Shown: positions 51,535-61,080, counted from the stretch's first letter. The stretch is DNA of 64,000 nucleotides from Dyella_B nitratireducens (GCF_049532905.1 NZ_CP064032.1:2046001-2110000), one strand, 5' to 3'. Made by a program: numbers and translations. The notes: a model not told the origin generated them from the letters alone.

Positions 51535-51602
51535 AAAAGCTAGTCTTGCCTCGACGTCATTCCGGCGAAGGCCGGAATGACGGTTCGCTCTGAAACAACA
51601 TT
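51535..51602. repeat. Minimal palindromic repeat copy
   Basis: The single palindrome GTCATTCCGGCGAAGGCCGG then AATGAC with the left flank GAAAAGCTAGTCTTGCCT and the tail GGTTCGCTCTGAAACAACAT. It shows the full element with no middle insert. It begins the 869-base gap 51473-52341, where the only other candidates are the small ORF at 51977 and an AT-rich promoter-like stretch near 51780-51850 (TTGACT at about 51797). Confidence 0.85.
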
Positions 51603-51976
51603 AATCAATTAAGCGCAACGACACTTGCGAAGCAAGCCTGTCATCAACAACCCATTTCATCGCCAAACCAGTCACTCGAGACAACTCTCGACGGCGCGGT
51701 GATTAGAAACTTATCGCACAGACCAATATTGCACTGCGACACAAACACGTCGAGAACGATTTCACCAAAAACCCGCGTTTTTCCGACAAAAAACTTGTTG
51801 ACTTAGCGCATGACCAAAGGGTAAAACCTTATTGCCTATGTGGATGATAGGTTGGTGTAGTAGATGGACTGACGTTTTCTTCTAGGGGGAAAAAAGAGGA
51901 CACGTCACCATGAGGCCTAACCCTCCATTGTTTTGGACCACTGTCGCTCACAGGGCTTGGTAGGAACGGTATTTAC

Positions 51977-52156
51977 ATGAACCGCTGTTCCAACACTGAA
52001 AGTACATCGAGCTGCGCCTGGGCAGTGGTCGCCCGTGCCTGTGCCGCCAAGGGACAGTGCAAATCCATTTCCGTACGCGATCAAGCCAAGAAAAGCGCGC
52101 TTCGCGCCCGTGGCAAATGCATTGCCGGCTATTCGCCGCCGCCATTTGCCGCCTGA
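51977..52156 (+). CDS. Possible 59-residue Cys-rich basic small protein in the TonB receptor leader
   Basis: A complete ATG-TGA frame of 59 codons on the strand of the TonB receptor, 186 bases upstream of it. The product has five cysteines (CSNTESTSSCAWAVVARACA; KGQC; GKC) and a basic C-terminal half. AGGA stands about eleven bases before the ATG. It may be a leader peptide or a small secreted-type protein; no family recognised. Confidence 0.35.
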   Translation: MNRCSNTESTSSCAWAVVARACAAKGQCKSISVRDQAKKSALRARGKCIAGYSPPPFAA

Positions 52157-52341
52157 AAATCCTTTTATCGACCTGACGACTCGCCTGCCGGTCTGCTGAT
52201 CGATCTTTCGATCGCATTCGGTTCGTGCGCCAACGGCTTGCACCGCAGGCCGTGGTCGCTGCGTCGTACACACCTATACAGGCCGAACGCTGCGGGGGGA
52301 GAGCCCGTCGGACGGTCACATCCTTAAGTCGGAGAGCCCGA

Positions 52342-55311
52342 ATGAAAACGGCTGGTTTAAAGCGTAAAAATTTGGCGATCGCCGTCTCGATGATTGCTGT
52401 ATTCGCAGCGACACCGAGCTTGGCGACCGAAGTACACGGTCATTTGCAGCAGGACAATTCAGGGCAAGCTGTCGCCAATGCACGAGTGTCGTTGGATGGC
52501 ACCAGCTACACCGCCCTGGCAGATAAGGACGGCAATTTCGTTTTCGCCAACGTACCGGCAGGCAGCTATACCGTCTCCGTGACGCAATCAGGTTTCGCCA
52601 CGGCACATACCCCGCTCACCGTAGGTGACAGCAGTCCGGCCACATTGAACATCAGCCTGAAAAAGGTCGCCGAGCTCAAAGGCCTTATCGTGGCAGCCAA
52701 TCGCTACGATGCCTCCACCATGCAGATGGACGCCCCCAACTCGGTCAACGTGTTGTCGGCGGCGAGTTTGCAACACACTGCCGTGCATAACGTCGCCGAA
52801 GCGCTCGGCCTGATTCCCGGCGTCAATGTCACCAACACCGGTTCGGGTTATTTTTCCGGCGTCGATGGCGCGGCGCGTGGCGAAGGTGTCTACGCCACGG
52901 TGCGCGGCCTGCCGGCCGACTATGACGTCAATCTGATCAATGGTGTCGACGTCGCGCAAGGCATGCCATACAGCCGCAGCGTGCAGTTGAGTTTGCTGCC
53001 GCCCTCCGGCTTGCAGACCATTGTGATGAATAAAACATCGACGGCCGATATGGACGGCGATGCGATTGGCGGCACGGTGGATTTCCGCACACCGACTGCA
53101 TACGACTTCGCCAAGGACATGAGCGGCAGTGTCTCGGTCAGTGGCCGCTCGGAAAGCCGTGCGCGCGATTACGGCGACAGCGGCCTCGGCGGTGGCGCGG
53201 CGGCCGATTTCCAGACCAAATTCGGCAGCGAAAAACAGTTCGGCGTTTATGCCAGCGCGTATTACGACTACCGCACCTACGTGAACAGTGAAGAGGCGGC
53301 TGCTACCAGCGCCTATAACGACGGGTCGTGGCAATTCGCGCATACCACGGCCACCGGTAAAAGTGCACCGGGCTATGACCCGGCCAGCAATCTGACCAGC
53401 ACCGGTATGGACGTCGGCGTGGTGCCGGGTTATGAGCGCCGCTATGGCGGCAATTTCTCGTTCGACTGGAAAGTGGACGAAACGCTCAGCACCTATTTGC
53501 GCATGTCCTATGCCTACGCACAGACCACGGAAAACACGTCCTTCACTCAGCTGATTCCGCAGAACGTGACATACCAGGAAGTCGGCACCAGCGGTGTCTA
53601 TACGCCGAACATTGGCCGTATCGCCGCCCGCTACTGGTTCGAGACCAATCCGGAAATCGCCGATTTGGCCACGTTCCAGTGGGGCGCTGACAAGACCATG
53701 GGTGGTTGGACGATCTCGCCAAATGTGTTCTACAGCTTCGGTGACAACGATCGCCCGAACCACGTGGAAATCGACGGCCGCGAAGACAAGTACTCGCAGA
53801 CCAACTTTCCCTACAGTGGCAGCACGCTGATGAGTTACGGTGCAGGCAGCTTCCCGTATCCACAGCTGACGCCGGCGCTGCTGGCCCAGGTCAACGACAT
53901 CCCCTCGCTGTACGCCAACGACCACGGCGAGCTCACCGAGATTTATTCTGGCCAGCGCAAGGGCGGTGCCAAGATCGACGCTCGCTACGATTTTACCGAC
54001 GGCAGTCTGTCGTCAATCCAGATCGGCGCCAAGTTCACCGACAGCGTACGCAATTTCAGCGATCGCGACTGGTCCACCGCGGGTATCAATGATGGTGTGA
54101 CAACCCTGGGTGATCTGGGCATTTTCAATGGCAACTGGAACGCCATTTTCCCCGGCCAGTACAACTGGAAATCACCCAAGGTCAGCCAGTCCGGCGTCGC
54201 CAACCTGATCCAGCAATATCTGGTGGATAGCGATCTGGATACGTGCGGCGACAGCCTCTACGTCAACAACTACAACTGCGACACCTTGCGCGGCAGAGAG
54301 GAAGTCAGCGCCATCTATGCCAAAGCCACCTTCAACATCGGCAACCTGGAGATCATTCCCGGCTTGCGCTTCGAACACACCGGTATCGAAAACACCTATT
54401 GGGTGGTACCGCAGGACAGTTCAGGCAACGAAATACCCGGCTATTTCCAGAGCAACCACTCGGTCTTCAACGAACCGCTGCCCAGTGTGTTCGTGAATTA
54501 CCGGCCAACCGACGGCAGCATCTATCGCGTCGCCCTGTGGCAAAGCTATACGCGTCCTTCTCTTTACCAGTTGGGCAGCAGCTCTTCCATCAGCACCTCC
54601 GATGGCATCACCACCATCACGCGTGGCAATCCCAACCTGAAGGCGATCGAGGCCACCAACCTCGACTTCTCCGGCCAGTGGAGCAACGACAACGGCGGTT
54701 ACGCGTCGGTGGCCGGTTTCTACAAACACCTGAGCCACTACATCTACGATGCCGGCGGCGGACAGGCCAACTCCAACACCAACGGCGAAGGCACGGTGTT
54801 CTACAAGACTCCCGAAAACGGCGGCAACGGCCGCGTTTACGGCATCGAGCTGGATAGCCATCAGAAGTTCAAATTCCTGCCCGCTCCATTCGACGGTCTC
54901 GGCGTCGGTTTCAATGCCACGCGCCAGAACACCAAGGTGAACCTGGGCATACCTGGTTTCCAGAACGAAGAAATGCAGAGCGCGCCGAAGTTCATGGCGA
55001 ACGCGGAAGTGTTCTATGAGAAGAACGGCTTTTCGCTCAACCTGAGCTATCACTACACCAGCGCGTGGCTGGCGAACTACGACTTCTTGAACCAGGGTGC
55101 ACCGTGGGACGACTTGTGGATACGCCCGATCAAGCGGTTGGATCTGCATGCGGGCTACGCGTTCAACAACGGCTTGCAGGTGGATTTTTCCATTTCCAAC
55201 CTGGCCGACAACTACAGTTATTGGGCGCATATCGGGAAACGTAATTTGACGATTTCCGACATTGTCGATACGGGCATGACGTCGTTGCTGACGGTGAAAT
55301 ACAACTTCTGA
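52342..55311 (+). CDS. TonB-dependent receptor with carboxypeptidase-regulatory-like N-terminal domain
   Basis: A 989-residue outer-membrane receptor. Signal peptide (ends SLATEV), a CarboxypepD_reg-like domain (about 28-115: GHLQQDNSGQAVANARVSLD ... GSYTVSVTQSGF), then the plug (VNVLSAASLQHTAVHNVAEA, LGLIPGVNV, VYATVRGLPADYDVNLINGV) and a 22-strand barrel ending TVKYNF with a C-terminal Phe. This is the Xanthomonadales sugar-uptake type. The start at 52342 has GGAG seven bases upstream. It heads a locus with GH35, permease, kinase and GH4 genes, so probably imports a plant galactoside or related oligosaccharide. Confidence 0.93.
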   Translation: MKTAGLKRKNLAIAVSMIAVFAATPSLATEVHGHLQQDNSGQAVANARVSLDGTSYTALADKDGNFVFANVPAGSYTVSVTQSGFATAHTPLTVGDSSPATLNISLKKVAELKGLIVAANRYDASTMQMDAPNSVNVLSAASLQHTAVHNVAEALGLIPGVNVTNTGSGYFSGVDGAARGEGVYATVRGLPADYDVNLINGVDVAQGMPYSRSVQLSLLPPSGLQTIVMNKTSTADMDGDAIGGTVDFRTPTAYDFAKDMSGSVSVSGRSESRARDYGDSGLGGGAAADFQTKFGSEKQFGVYASAYYDYRTYVNSEEAAATSAYNDGSWQFAHTTATGKSAPGYDPASNLTSTGMDVGVVPGYERRYGGNFSFDWKVDETLSTYLRMSYAYAQTTENTSFTQLIPQNVTYQEVGTSGVYTPNIGRIAARYWFETNPEIADLATFQWGADKTMGGWTISPNVFYSFGDNDRPNHVEIDGREDKYSQTNFPYSGSTLMSYGAGSFPYPQLTPALLAQVNDIPSLYANDHGELTEIYSGQRKGGAKIDARYDFTDGSLSSIQIGAKFTDSVRNFSDRDWSTAGINDGVTTLGDLGIFNGNWNAIFPGQYNWKSPKVSQSGVANLIQQYLVDSDLDTCGDSLYVNNYNCDTLRGREEVSAIYAKATFNIGNLEIIPGLRFEHTGIENTYWVVPQDSSGNEIPGYFQSNHSVFNEPLPSVFVNYRPTDGSIYRVALWQSYTRPSLYQLGSSSSISTSDGITTITRGNPNLKAIEATNLDFSGQWSNDNGGYASVAGFYKHLSHYIYDAGGGQANSNTNGEGTVFYKTPENGGNGRVYGIELDSHQKFKFLPAPFDGLGVGFNATRQNTKVNLGIPGFQNEEMQSAPKFMANAEVFYEKNGFSLNLSYHYTSAWLANYDFLNQGAPWDDLWIRPIKRLDLHAGYAFNNGLQVDFSISNLADNYSYWAHIGKRNLTISDIVDTGMTSLLTVKYNF

Positions 55312-55349
55312 TGCGATCGGCGTCATATCTCATCAGCGACGCAACGCTG

Positions 55350-55378
55350 CTCCCTCCCCTGCTCGCAGGGGAGGGAAC
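55350..55378. repeat. CCCTCCCC-family hairpin between TonB receptor and GH35 genes
   Basis: CTCCCTCCCCTGCTCGCAGG then GGAGGGA forms a hairpin in the 103-base gap and matches the family at 14329, 26382 and 49841. It could attenuate transcription between receptor and enzymes. Confidence 0.7.
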
Positions 55379-55414
55379 TATCCCTTGCACCCTGATGGAT
55401 GACGGCCTTTGCAG

Positions 55415-57298
55415 ATGAAACGCCGCGAATTCATTCGTATCGCCCTGCTCTCCACCTTGGCCATGGATCGCCGCATCCTCGCCGCGGACAGCGAAGGCGC
55501 GCATGGCATTGCGACGCCGATCCCGGACGGCAAGCCGCATCGCTTCATTTTGCAAGATCACGATTTCATGCTGGACGGCGCGCATTTTCAGATTCGCAGC
55601 GGTGAAATGCATCCTGCGCGCATTCCCAAATCACATTGGCAGCACCGTATCCGCATGGCCAAGGCGATGGGCCTCAACACCATTGCGCTGTATGTCATGT
55701 GGAATTACCTGGAACGCGAACCTGGGGTTTTCGACTTCAGCTCGGAAAATCGCGACTTTGTCAGCTTCATCAAGCTTTGCCAGCAGGAAGGCATGTGGGT
55801 GTATCTGCGTCCCGGCCCGTATATATGCGGCGAATGGGACATGGGCGGCCTGCCGCCTTATCTGCTGCGCGACAAAGACATCAAGCTGCGCGACCGGCAT
55901 GACCCGGATTACATGGCGGCAGTCCGGCGTTATATCGCAGCCATCGCGCCGAAGATCGCGCCGCTGATGGCCGATGCCGGCGGTCCGATCCTGATGCTGC
56001 AAGTGGAAAACGAATATTCCTCGTTCGATGCCGACGTCGGGTATCTGCAGGCCATTCGCGATCTATGGCGAGCACACGGCATCATTGGGCCGTTTTCGAT
56101 TTCCGACGTCTTGCCCGATCTCAAGCGCCGGCACGCCTATCTACCCGGTGCGGTGCTTGGCCTTGACGGCGCAGAGCCACCGCAACTGCGCGAAGGCGTG
56201 CATTTCGCGCCGCATGCACCGGTCTGGGTTGGCGAAGCCTATCCTGGCTGGCTCACGCATTGGGGTGAGCACGAGCTGGCGCACAAAGACTGCGCTGATG
56301 CGCTGCGCAAGATCATGGCCGGCGGTTATTCCTTCAACCTGTATGTCGTGCACGGCGGCACCAACTTCGGCCTGACCGCCGGCGCCAATGCAGACGATGA
56401 TGGCTCCCATTTTCAGCCGGTGATCACCAGCTACGATTACGGCGCGCCGATCGACGAGCGCGGCGATGCGACACCGGCGTATCACGTGTTGCGCACAGTG
56501 ATCGGCGGCGCAAACGTGGACACGCTTCCATCCGTGCCGCCGCCCTGCCCCAGAGGCTCTTTCGCAGACGTCTTGCCTGCGCCGTTCGCCTCGCTCTGGG
56601 ATAACTTGCCCACGACACCCGTCCCCACCCACCTGCCCGCCGGCAACGAACAATTGCTGCGGCAGAACCAGGGGCTGGTGGTGTATCGCAAAACCGTCAA
56701 ACGTGGCCGGCAACTGCATATCGACGGCGTGCGCGATTACGCCGTGGTGCATATCGATCAGGCCGAGCACGGCAGCATTTCGCGCGTGCGCGATCCTCGG
56801 CTCCATTCATCGCCCGACCTGCATCTCGCACATCACGGCAATGCTGGTGAGATGACGCTGGATATTCTGGTCGACAGTTTCGGGCACATCAATTTCGGCC
56901 CCCAAACCGGCGACCACAAAGGCCTGGTCGGCCACGTACGCCTGGACGGCAAACAGCTATACGACTGGCAGGTGTATGGCGCGCCGCTTGACGATGCCTT
57001 TGTCGCCAACCTGAAACCGGTACTCACCCATCCCGACCGCCCCGGCCTGTTCTTCCAGTCGAGCATCCGCCTGCAAAACCAGGGCGACGTTTACGTGGAC
57101 ATGCGCGCCTGGAACAAGGGTTACGTGTGGATCAACGGTCATCTGCTGGGGCGCTATTGGCACGTCGGACCGCAGCAATGCCTTTACTGCCCCAGCGAAT
57201 GGCTGACCGAAGGCGACAACCACATCCTGATTCTGGATCTGCATCAAACCAACGCGGCGCCCGTACGTTGCGCCGATAATCTGGCGGGGACGGCATGA
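55415..57298 (+). CDS. GH35 beta-galactosidase, exported
   Basis: A 627-residue family 35 glycosidase with a Tat-like start (MKRREFIRIALLSTLAM). RIPKSHWQHRIRMAKAMGLN, VYLRPGPYICGEWDMGGLPP, the acid/base Glu in LMLQVENEYSSF and the nucleophile Glu in APVWVGEAYPGWLTHWG fit GH35. The C-terminal jelly-roll ends YVWINGHLLGRYWHVGPQQC. It removes terminal beta-galactose from plant or bacterial glycans, probably in the periplasm. Its stop overlaps the permease start by 4 bases (ATGA). Confidence 0.92.
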   Translation: MKRREFIRIALLSTLAMDRRILAADSEGAHGIATPIPDGKPHRFILQDHDFMLDGAHFQIRSGEMHPARIPKSHWQHRIRMAKAMGLNTIALYVMWNYLEREPGVFDFSSENRDFVSFIKLCQQEGMWVYLRPGPYICGEWDMGGLPPYLLRDKDIKLRDRHDPDYMAAVRRYIAAIAPKIAPLMADAGGPILMLQVENEYSSFDADVGYLQAIRDLWRAHGIIGPFSISDVLPDLKRRHAYLPGAVLGLDGAEPPQLREGVHFAPHAPVWVGEAYPGWLTHWGEHELAHKDCADALRKIMAGGYSFNLYVVHGGTNFGLTAGANADDDGSHFQPVITSYDYGAPIDERGDATPAYHVLRTVIGGANVDTLPSVPPPCPRGSFADVLPAPFASLWDNLPTTPVPTHLPAGNEQLLRQNQGLVVYRKTVKRGRQLHIDGVRDYAVVHIDQAEHGSISRVRDPRLHSSPDLHLAHHGNAGEMTLDILVDSFGHINFGPQTGDHKGLVGHVRLDGKQLYDWQVYGAPLDDAFVANLKPVLTHPDRPGLFFQSSIRLQNQGDVYVDMRAWNKGYVWINGHLLGRYWHVGPQQCLYCPSEWLTEGDNHILILDLHQTNAAPVRCADNLAGTA

Positions 57299-58716
57299 CG
57301 AATGTGATCAGGCAAATGACCGATACCCACGGAGCCCATACAAGCCAGCATGGCGACACGGTGATCACGCCGCTCGATACCAGCGCTGCGCCGCCACGTG
57401 TGATGGGCTTCTGGGGCGGCCTTTCGGCCAACCTGCTGAACATGATCGGGGTTGGCCCGTTCATCACCATCCCCCTGGCGCTGTCCGCACTGGCTGGACC
57501 GATGGTGCTGGTCGGCTGGCTGGCCGGTGCGCTGCTATGCCTGTGCGACGGCATGGTATGGGCCGAGCTTGGTTCCACGATTCCCGAATCCGGCGGCCCT
57601 TATCACTACCTGCGCACGGCTTATGGCAGCGAAGGGCTTGGCCGTCTATTCGGTTTTCTCTATCTGTGGCAAACCGTACTTACCGCGCCGTTGTCGATCG
57701 GATCCGCCGCGGTCGGCTTCTCGCAATACCTGGCTTTCTTGATTCCCAGCCTGGGCCATCAAGGGCAAATACTCGCGGCCGTCGTGTTGTGCCTGGTCAA
57801 TACGGCGCTGCTGTACCGCCGAGTCGATTCGGTGCAGCGCCTTTCGCTGATCGTCAGCGTGGTGGTGATCGGTGCGTGCGTGTGGATCGTGCTGAGCGGT
57901 CTGCTGCATTTCGATACACACCTGGCTGCGCGCTTCCTGCACGCGGGTGGCGATTCCAAACACGGCTTCTGGCTCGGCCTGGGTGCAGTCAGCCTGATCG
58001 CCGTGTACGACTACGGCGGCTACAACAACGTGTGCATGCTGGGTGGTGAGATCAAGCAACCGCGACGCAACATCCCACTTGCCGTACTCGCTTCGATTCC
58101 CATCGTAGCCCTGCTCTATATGGGGCTGAATCTTTCGGTGCTCGGCGTGCTGCCCTGGGAACAAGCCGCGCAATCGAAAGCGGTGGTCGCCGATTTCATG
58201 CAGTCGATCTACGGCCGAACCGGCAGCATCACCGCCGTGTTGTTGATTCTGTTGGCGAGCTGGGGCTCGGCGCTGGTGGTGTTGCTGGGCTATTCACGCG
58301 TACCGTATGCCGCTGCGGCATCCGGCCAGTTTTTTCGTGTTTTTGCGCGGCTTCATCCACGCGGCCAATTTCCTGCCGTGTCGCTGTTGTTCACCGGCGC
58401 CGCCTCGGCGCTGGCTTGCACCTTGTCGCTGGACAATCTGATCGCGGCGCTGATGGTGATCCAGATTATGTTCCAGTACATGGCGCAATGCCTGGCCATC
58501 GTGTTGTTGCGTCGGCATGGCCGGCCCAACGCGGACACGTTCCGCATGCCGCTGTATCCCCTGCCGGTGCTGATCAGCGTGATCGGTTGGCTTTACATCG
58601 TCTGCACCAGTCCTTGGCGGCACATCCTGGCCGGCATCGCAACGATGGTCGGCGGCACGTTGATTTACGCGATCGATGCATGGAGAAAGAAGGCATGGCC
58701 TTTTCAGAGCCCATGA
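57295..58716 (+). CDS. APC family permease
   Basis: A 473-residue inner-membrane transporter with about twelve hydrophobic segments. GFWGGLSANLLNMIGVGPFI, WAELGSTIPESGGPYHYLRT and SRVPYAAAASGQFFRVFARL are the APC (amino acid-polyamine-organocation) signature segments. APC members usually move amino acids or amines. Its place between GH35 and PfkB genes suggests that this one serves the glycoside pathway, perhaps transporting a sugar or aminosugar; that is inference. Confidence 0.9.
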   Translation: MTNVIRQMTDTHGAHTSQHGDTVITPLDTSAAPPRVMGFWGGLSANLLNMIGVGPFITIPLALSALAGPMVLVGWLAGALLCLCDGMVWAELGSTIPESGGPYHYLRTAYGSEGLGRLFGFLYLWQTVLTAPLSIGSAAVGFSQYLAFLIPSLGHQGQILAAVVLCLVNTALLYRRVDSVQRLSLIVSVVVIGACVWIVLSGLLHFDTHLAARFLHAGGDSKHGFWLGLGAVSLIAVYDYGGYNNVCMLGGEIKQPRRNIPLAVLASIPIVALLYMGLNLSVLGVLPWEQAAQSKAVVADFMQSIYGRTGSITAVLLILLASWGSALVVLLGYSRVPYAAAASGQFFRVFARLHPRGQFPAVSLLFTGAASALACTLSLDNLIAALMVIQIMFQYMAQCLAIVLLRRHGRPNADTFRMPLYPLPVLISVIGWLYIVCTSPWRHILAGIATMVGGTLIYAIDAWRKKAWPFQSP

Positions 58717-59642
58717 AACGTTGGGATGTCGTGGTCGTGGGCGAGATTTATGCGGATCACGTTTTCAGTGGATTTCAGCGCTGGCCTGCGGCGGGCGAAG
58801 AAGTACACGCCGAGCACTATGTGCGCGAACTCGGCGGCGGTGCGGTCAACACTGCCTGCGCCTTGGCCCGCTTGCAACACCGCGTGCGCTTGATCGGGCT
58901 TATTGGCGAAGCCGATCGCAGCTGGTTCGAAACGCGTATGCAAGGCTTTGGCTTGTCGGCCGATGGGCTGCGCAGCGATCCGCTGGGCACCGGCGTCACC
59001 ATGAGCGTTTCCACCGCGGAAGACCGCTCTTTCTACACGTATCTGGGCGCCAACCGCCGCCTGGCGGAACTCCTGGACGATGAGACCATCCGTGCCGAAC
59101 TGATCGCTGCACGCCACGTGCATTTCGCCATGCCGCTTGCAGCGGATATGGCCAAGCGCCTGTTCCCGCTCTTACGCAAGGCCGGCTGCACCACCTCGCT
59201 GGACGTCGGCTTCAGCCCGGATTGGCTGACTGATCCGGTCAATCAATGGACCTGCCGTGCCGTCGATTATTTTTTCCCCAATCAAACCGAAGCCCAGTGG
59301 CTGAGCGGCGGCGAGAGCGCGGAGGCATTCCGCAACTGGGCTTCTTTCATGGACATCCGCCACGGCGTGATCAAGCTGGGCGCAGCGGGCGCCGCAGCCG
59401 TCGTCAACGGCGAGTTGCTGCACGTGCCGCCACCGCGCGTCGATGCGGTGGACATGACCGGTGCCGGCGACGCGTTCGATGCCGGCTATATCGACGGTGT
59501 ATTGAACGGCGAATCGACCCAGGACTGCCTGCGGCGCGCTTGCATTTGCGGCGCCCTGTGCACGACGCGGATCGGTGCGCTGGAAGGACTACCCGATTCT
59601 TTTTCGTTGCGGAGTATCTATGAGCAAACCTATGGAACGTAA
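58695..59642 (+). CDS. PfkB/ribokinase family carbohydrate kinase
   Basis: A 315-residue PfkB-type kinase. The N-terminal GEIYADHVFSGFQRWPAAGE and RELGGGAVNTACALARLQHR, and the C-terminal DMTGAGDAFDAGYIDG (anion hole and catalytic Asp) are diagnostic. The start lies inside the permease 3' end (ATG at 58695; 58680 and 58713 possible), and the stop overlaps the GH4 gene by 23 bases. It probably phosphorylates the imported sugar or glycoside, so that GH4 can act on a 6-phospho substrate. Confidence 0.9.
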   Translation: MAFSEPMKRWDVVVVGEIYADHVFSGFQRWPAAGEEVHAEHYVRELGGGAVNTACALARLQHRVRLIGLIGEADRSWFETRMQGFGLSADGLRSDPLGTGVTMSVSTAEDRSFYTYLGANRRLAELLDDETIRAELIAARHVHFAMPLAADMAKRLFPLLRKAGCTTSLDVGFSPDWLTDPVNQWTCRAVDYFFPNQTEAQWLSGGESAEAFRNWASFMDIRHGVIKLGAAGAAAVVNGELLHVPPPRVDAVDMTGAGDAFDAGYIDGVLNGESTQDCLRRACICGALCTTRIGALEGLPDSFSLRSIYEQTYGT

Positions 59643-61041
59643 GATCGCCCTGATTGGCGGCGGCGGAGTGCGCGCACCGCTGGTGATCTTCGGTGTCGAT
59701 GAAGCGACAGAAGCCTTGGGCGCCGCGGAGATGGTGCTGTACGACCCCGATCAGGAACGGTTGGCGGTGATGGTGGAACTGGGCAAGGCGATCGTGGCCA
59801 AATCCGGTGGCTCGTTGCGCTTGCGCGCCGCCGCTTCGGCAGAGGATGCGATCGAAGGCGCGCATTTCGTGCTCAACAGCATCCGCGTTGGCGGCATTGC
59901 CGGGCGTGCAGCAGACGAACGCACGGCGATCGAGCACGGCTATCCAGGACAGGAAACCACCGGGCCGGCCGGCGCTGCCATGGCGCTGCGTACGGTACCG
60001 GCGGCGCTCGAACAGGCGCGCCTGGTCGAACGCTTGAGCCCAGATGCGTGGCTGGTGAATTTCACCAATCCCGCCGGCCTCATCACGCAGGCCGTCACCA
60101 ACCATGCACGCGTGAAGATGGTCGGCATCTGCGATACGCCCACCGAGCTTTTTCACAATATCGCCAAGGCACTCGGCGAGCCGCTCGGCGACGTGCAATG
60201 CGATTACGTCGGCCTCAACCACTTGGGCTGGGTGCGCGGTGTGCGCGTGCGTGGCCGGGATGTGATGGATACCCTGCTCGGCAGCGATGAACGGTTGCGC
60301 CAGCTCTATCTCGCACCGTTGTTCGATTTCAACATGATCCGCTCGTTGCGGCTCATCCCCACTGAATACCTGTTCTTCTACTACGAGCGTCGCCGCGCCC
60401 TGCACAACCAGCTGCAGCAAGGCGGCAGCCGCGGTGCCGAAATCCAGCAGTTGAATCAAGTGTTGATCGACACGTTGAAGAGCCGCCTCGCGGCCGGTGA
60501 CGGCGATGGCGCCGTAGCAACTTATGCGGCCTATCTCAACCAGCGCTCCGGCTCCTACATGAAGCTGGAGGCGGAAGGCGGCTCGGCGTTCGATCCCGAC
60601 GTAAGCCTGCAGGTCGATCCGTTCCGGACGGCCACCGGCTATCACCGCATCGCCATCGACGTGATGAGTGCATTGACTGGCGCCAAGCCGGCCACCATCG
60701 TGGTCAACACGCGCAATCGCGGCGCCCTGCCCGATCTGGCGGATGACGACATTGTAGAAACGGCCGCACGCATCAGCCTCGATTCGATCGTACCCGAGCC
60801 GATTGCGCCGTTGCCCGACGAAGTGCGCGGGCTCGTGCATGCAGTAAAAGCTTATGAACGCGCCGCCATTGACGCAGCCATGAGCAATGTCCGGCTTACC
60901 GCACGCAAGGCTTTGCTGATCCATCCAGCCATCGGCGAATGGACCCCCGGCGAAGCACTGTTGCGCAATATGTTCGGTACGGTCGATGAGGATGGTGAGT
61001 GCTTATGCCACGGCCCGATGCATGGGCATTTGCATGCGTGA
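59620..61041 (+). CDS. GH4 family 6-phospho-glycosidase
   Basis: A 473-residue NAD- and metal-dependent glycosidase of family 4. RKIALIGGGGVRAPLVIFGV is the dinucleotide fold, HFVLNSIRVGGIAGRAADER and GQETTGPAGAAMALRTVPAA follow, and the metal site shows MVGICDTPTELF (Cys) and YVGLNHLGWV (His). The four residues at the metal cysteine, CDTP, are of the phospho-glucosidase kind (CN/CD-X-P) and not the CH-type seen in alpha-galactosidases. GGAG stands 5 bases before the ATG. It is last in the operon and would split a 6-phospho-disaccharide made by the kinase. Confidence 0.9.
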   Translation: MSKPMERKIALIGGGGVRAPLVIFGVDEATEALGAAEMVLYDPDQERLAVMVELGKAIVAKSGGSLRLRAAASAEDAIEGAHFVLNSIRVGGIAGRAADERTAIEHGYPGQETTGPAGAAMALRTVPAALEQARLVERLSPDAWLVNFTNPAGLITQAVTNHARVKMVGICDTPTELFHNIAKALGEPLGDVQCDYVGLNHLGWVRGVRVRGRDVMDTLLGSDERLRQLYLAPLFDFNMIRSLRLIPTEYLFFYYERRRALHNQLQQGGSRGAEIQQLNQVLIDTLKSRLAAGDGDGAVATYAAYLNQRSGSYMKLEAEGGSAFDPDVSLQVDPFRTATGYHRIAIDVMSALTGAKPATIVVNTRNRGALPDLADDDIVETAARISLDSIVPEPIAPLPDEVRGLVHAVKAYERAAIDAAMSNVRLTARKALLIHPAIGEWTPGEALLRNMFGTVDEDGECLCHGPMHGHLHA

Positions 61042-61054
61042 GGCTTTTGTCGCT

Positions 61055-61080
61055 TAGGTCGGGGTGCGAACCCCAACCTA
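61055..61080. terminator. Convergent-gene hairpin of the GTAGGTTGGGGT repeat family
   Basis: TAGGTCGGGGT / ACCCCAACCTA with a GCGA loop, one mismatch. It lies between the convergent GH4 and Wzz genes, and its last three bases supply the Wzz stop codon. It is a one-arm relative of the palindrome at 47834-47905 and probably ends both transcripts. Confidence 0.6.

Noticed and set aside
52588..53925. Long antisense frame (445 codons) opposite the TonB receptor
   Set aside because: Shadow of the receptor gene; His/Arg/Val-rich composition typical of antisense translation.
59404..60924. 506-codon antisense frame opposite GH4
   Set aside because: The GH4 frame has clear motifs throughout; the antisense product has none.
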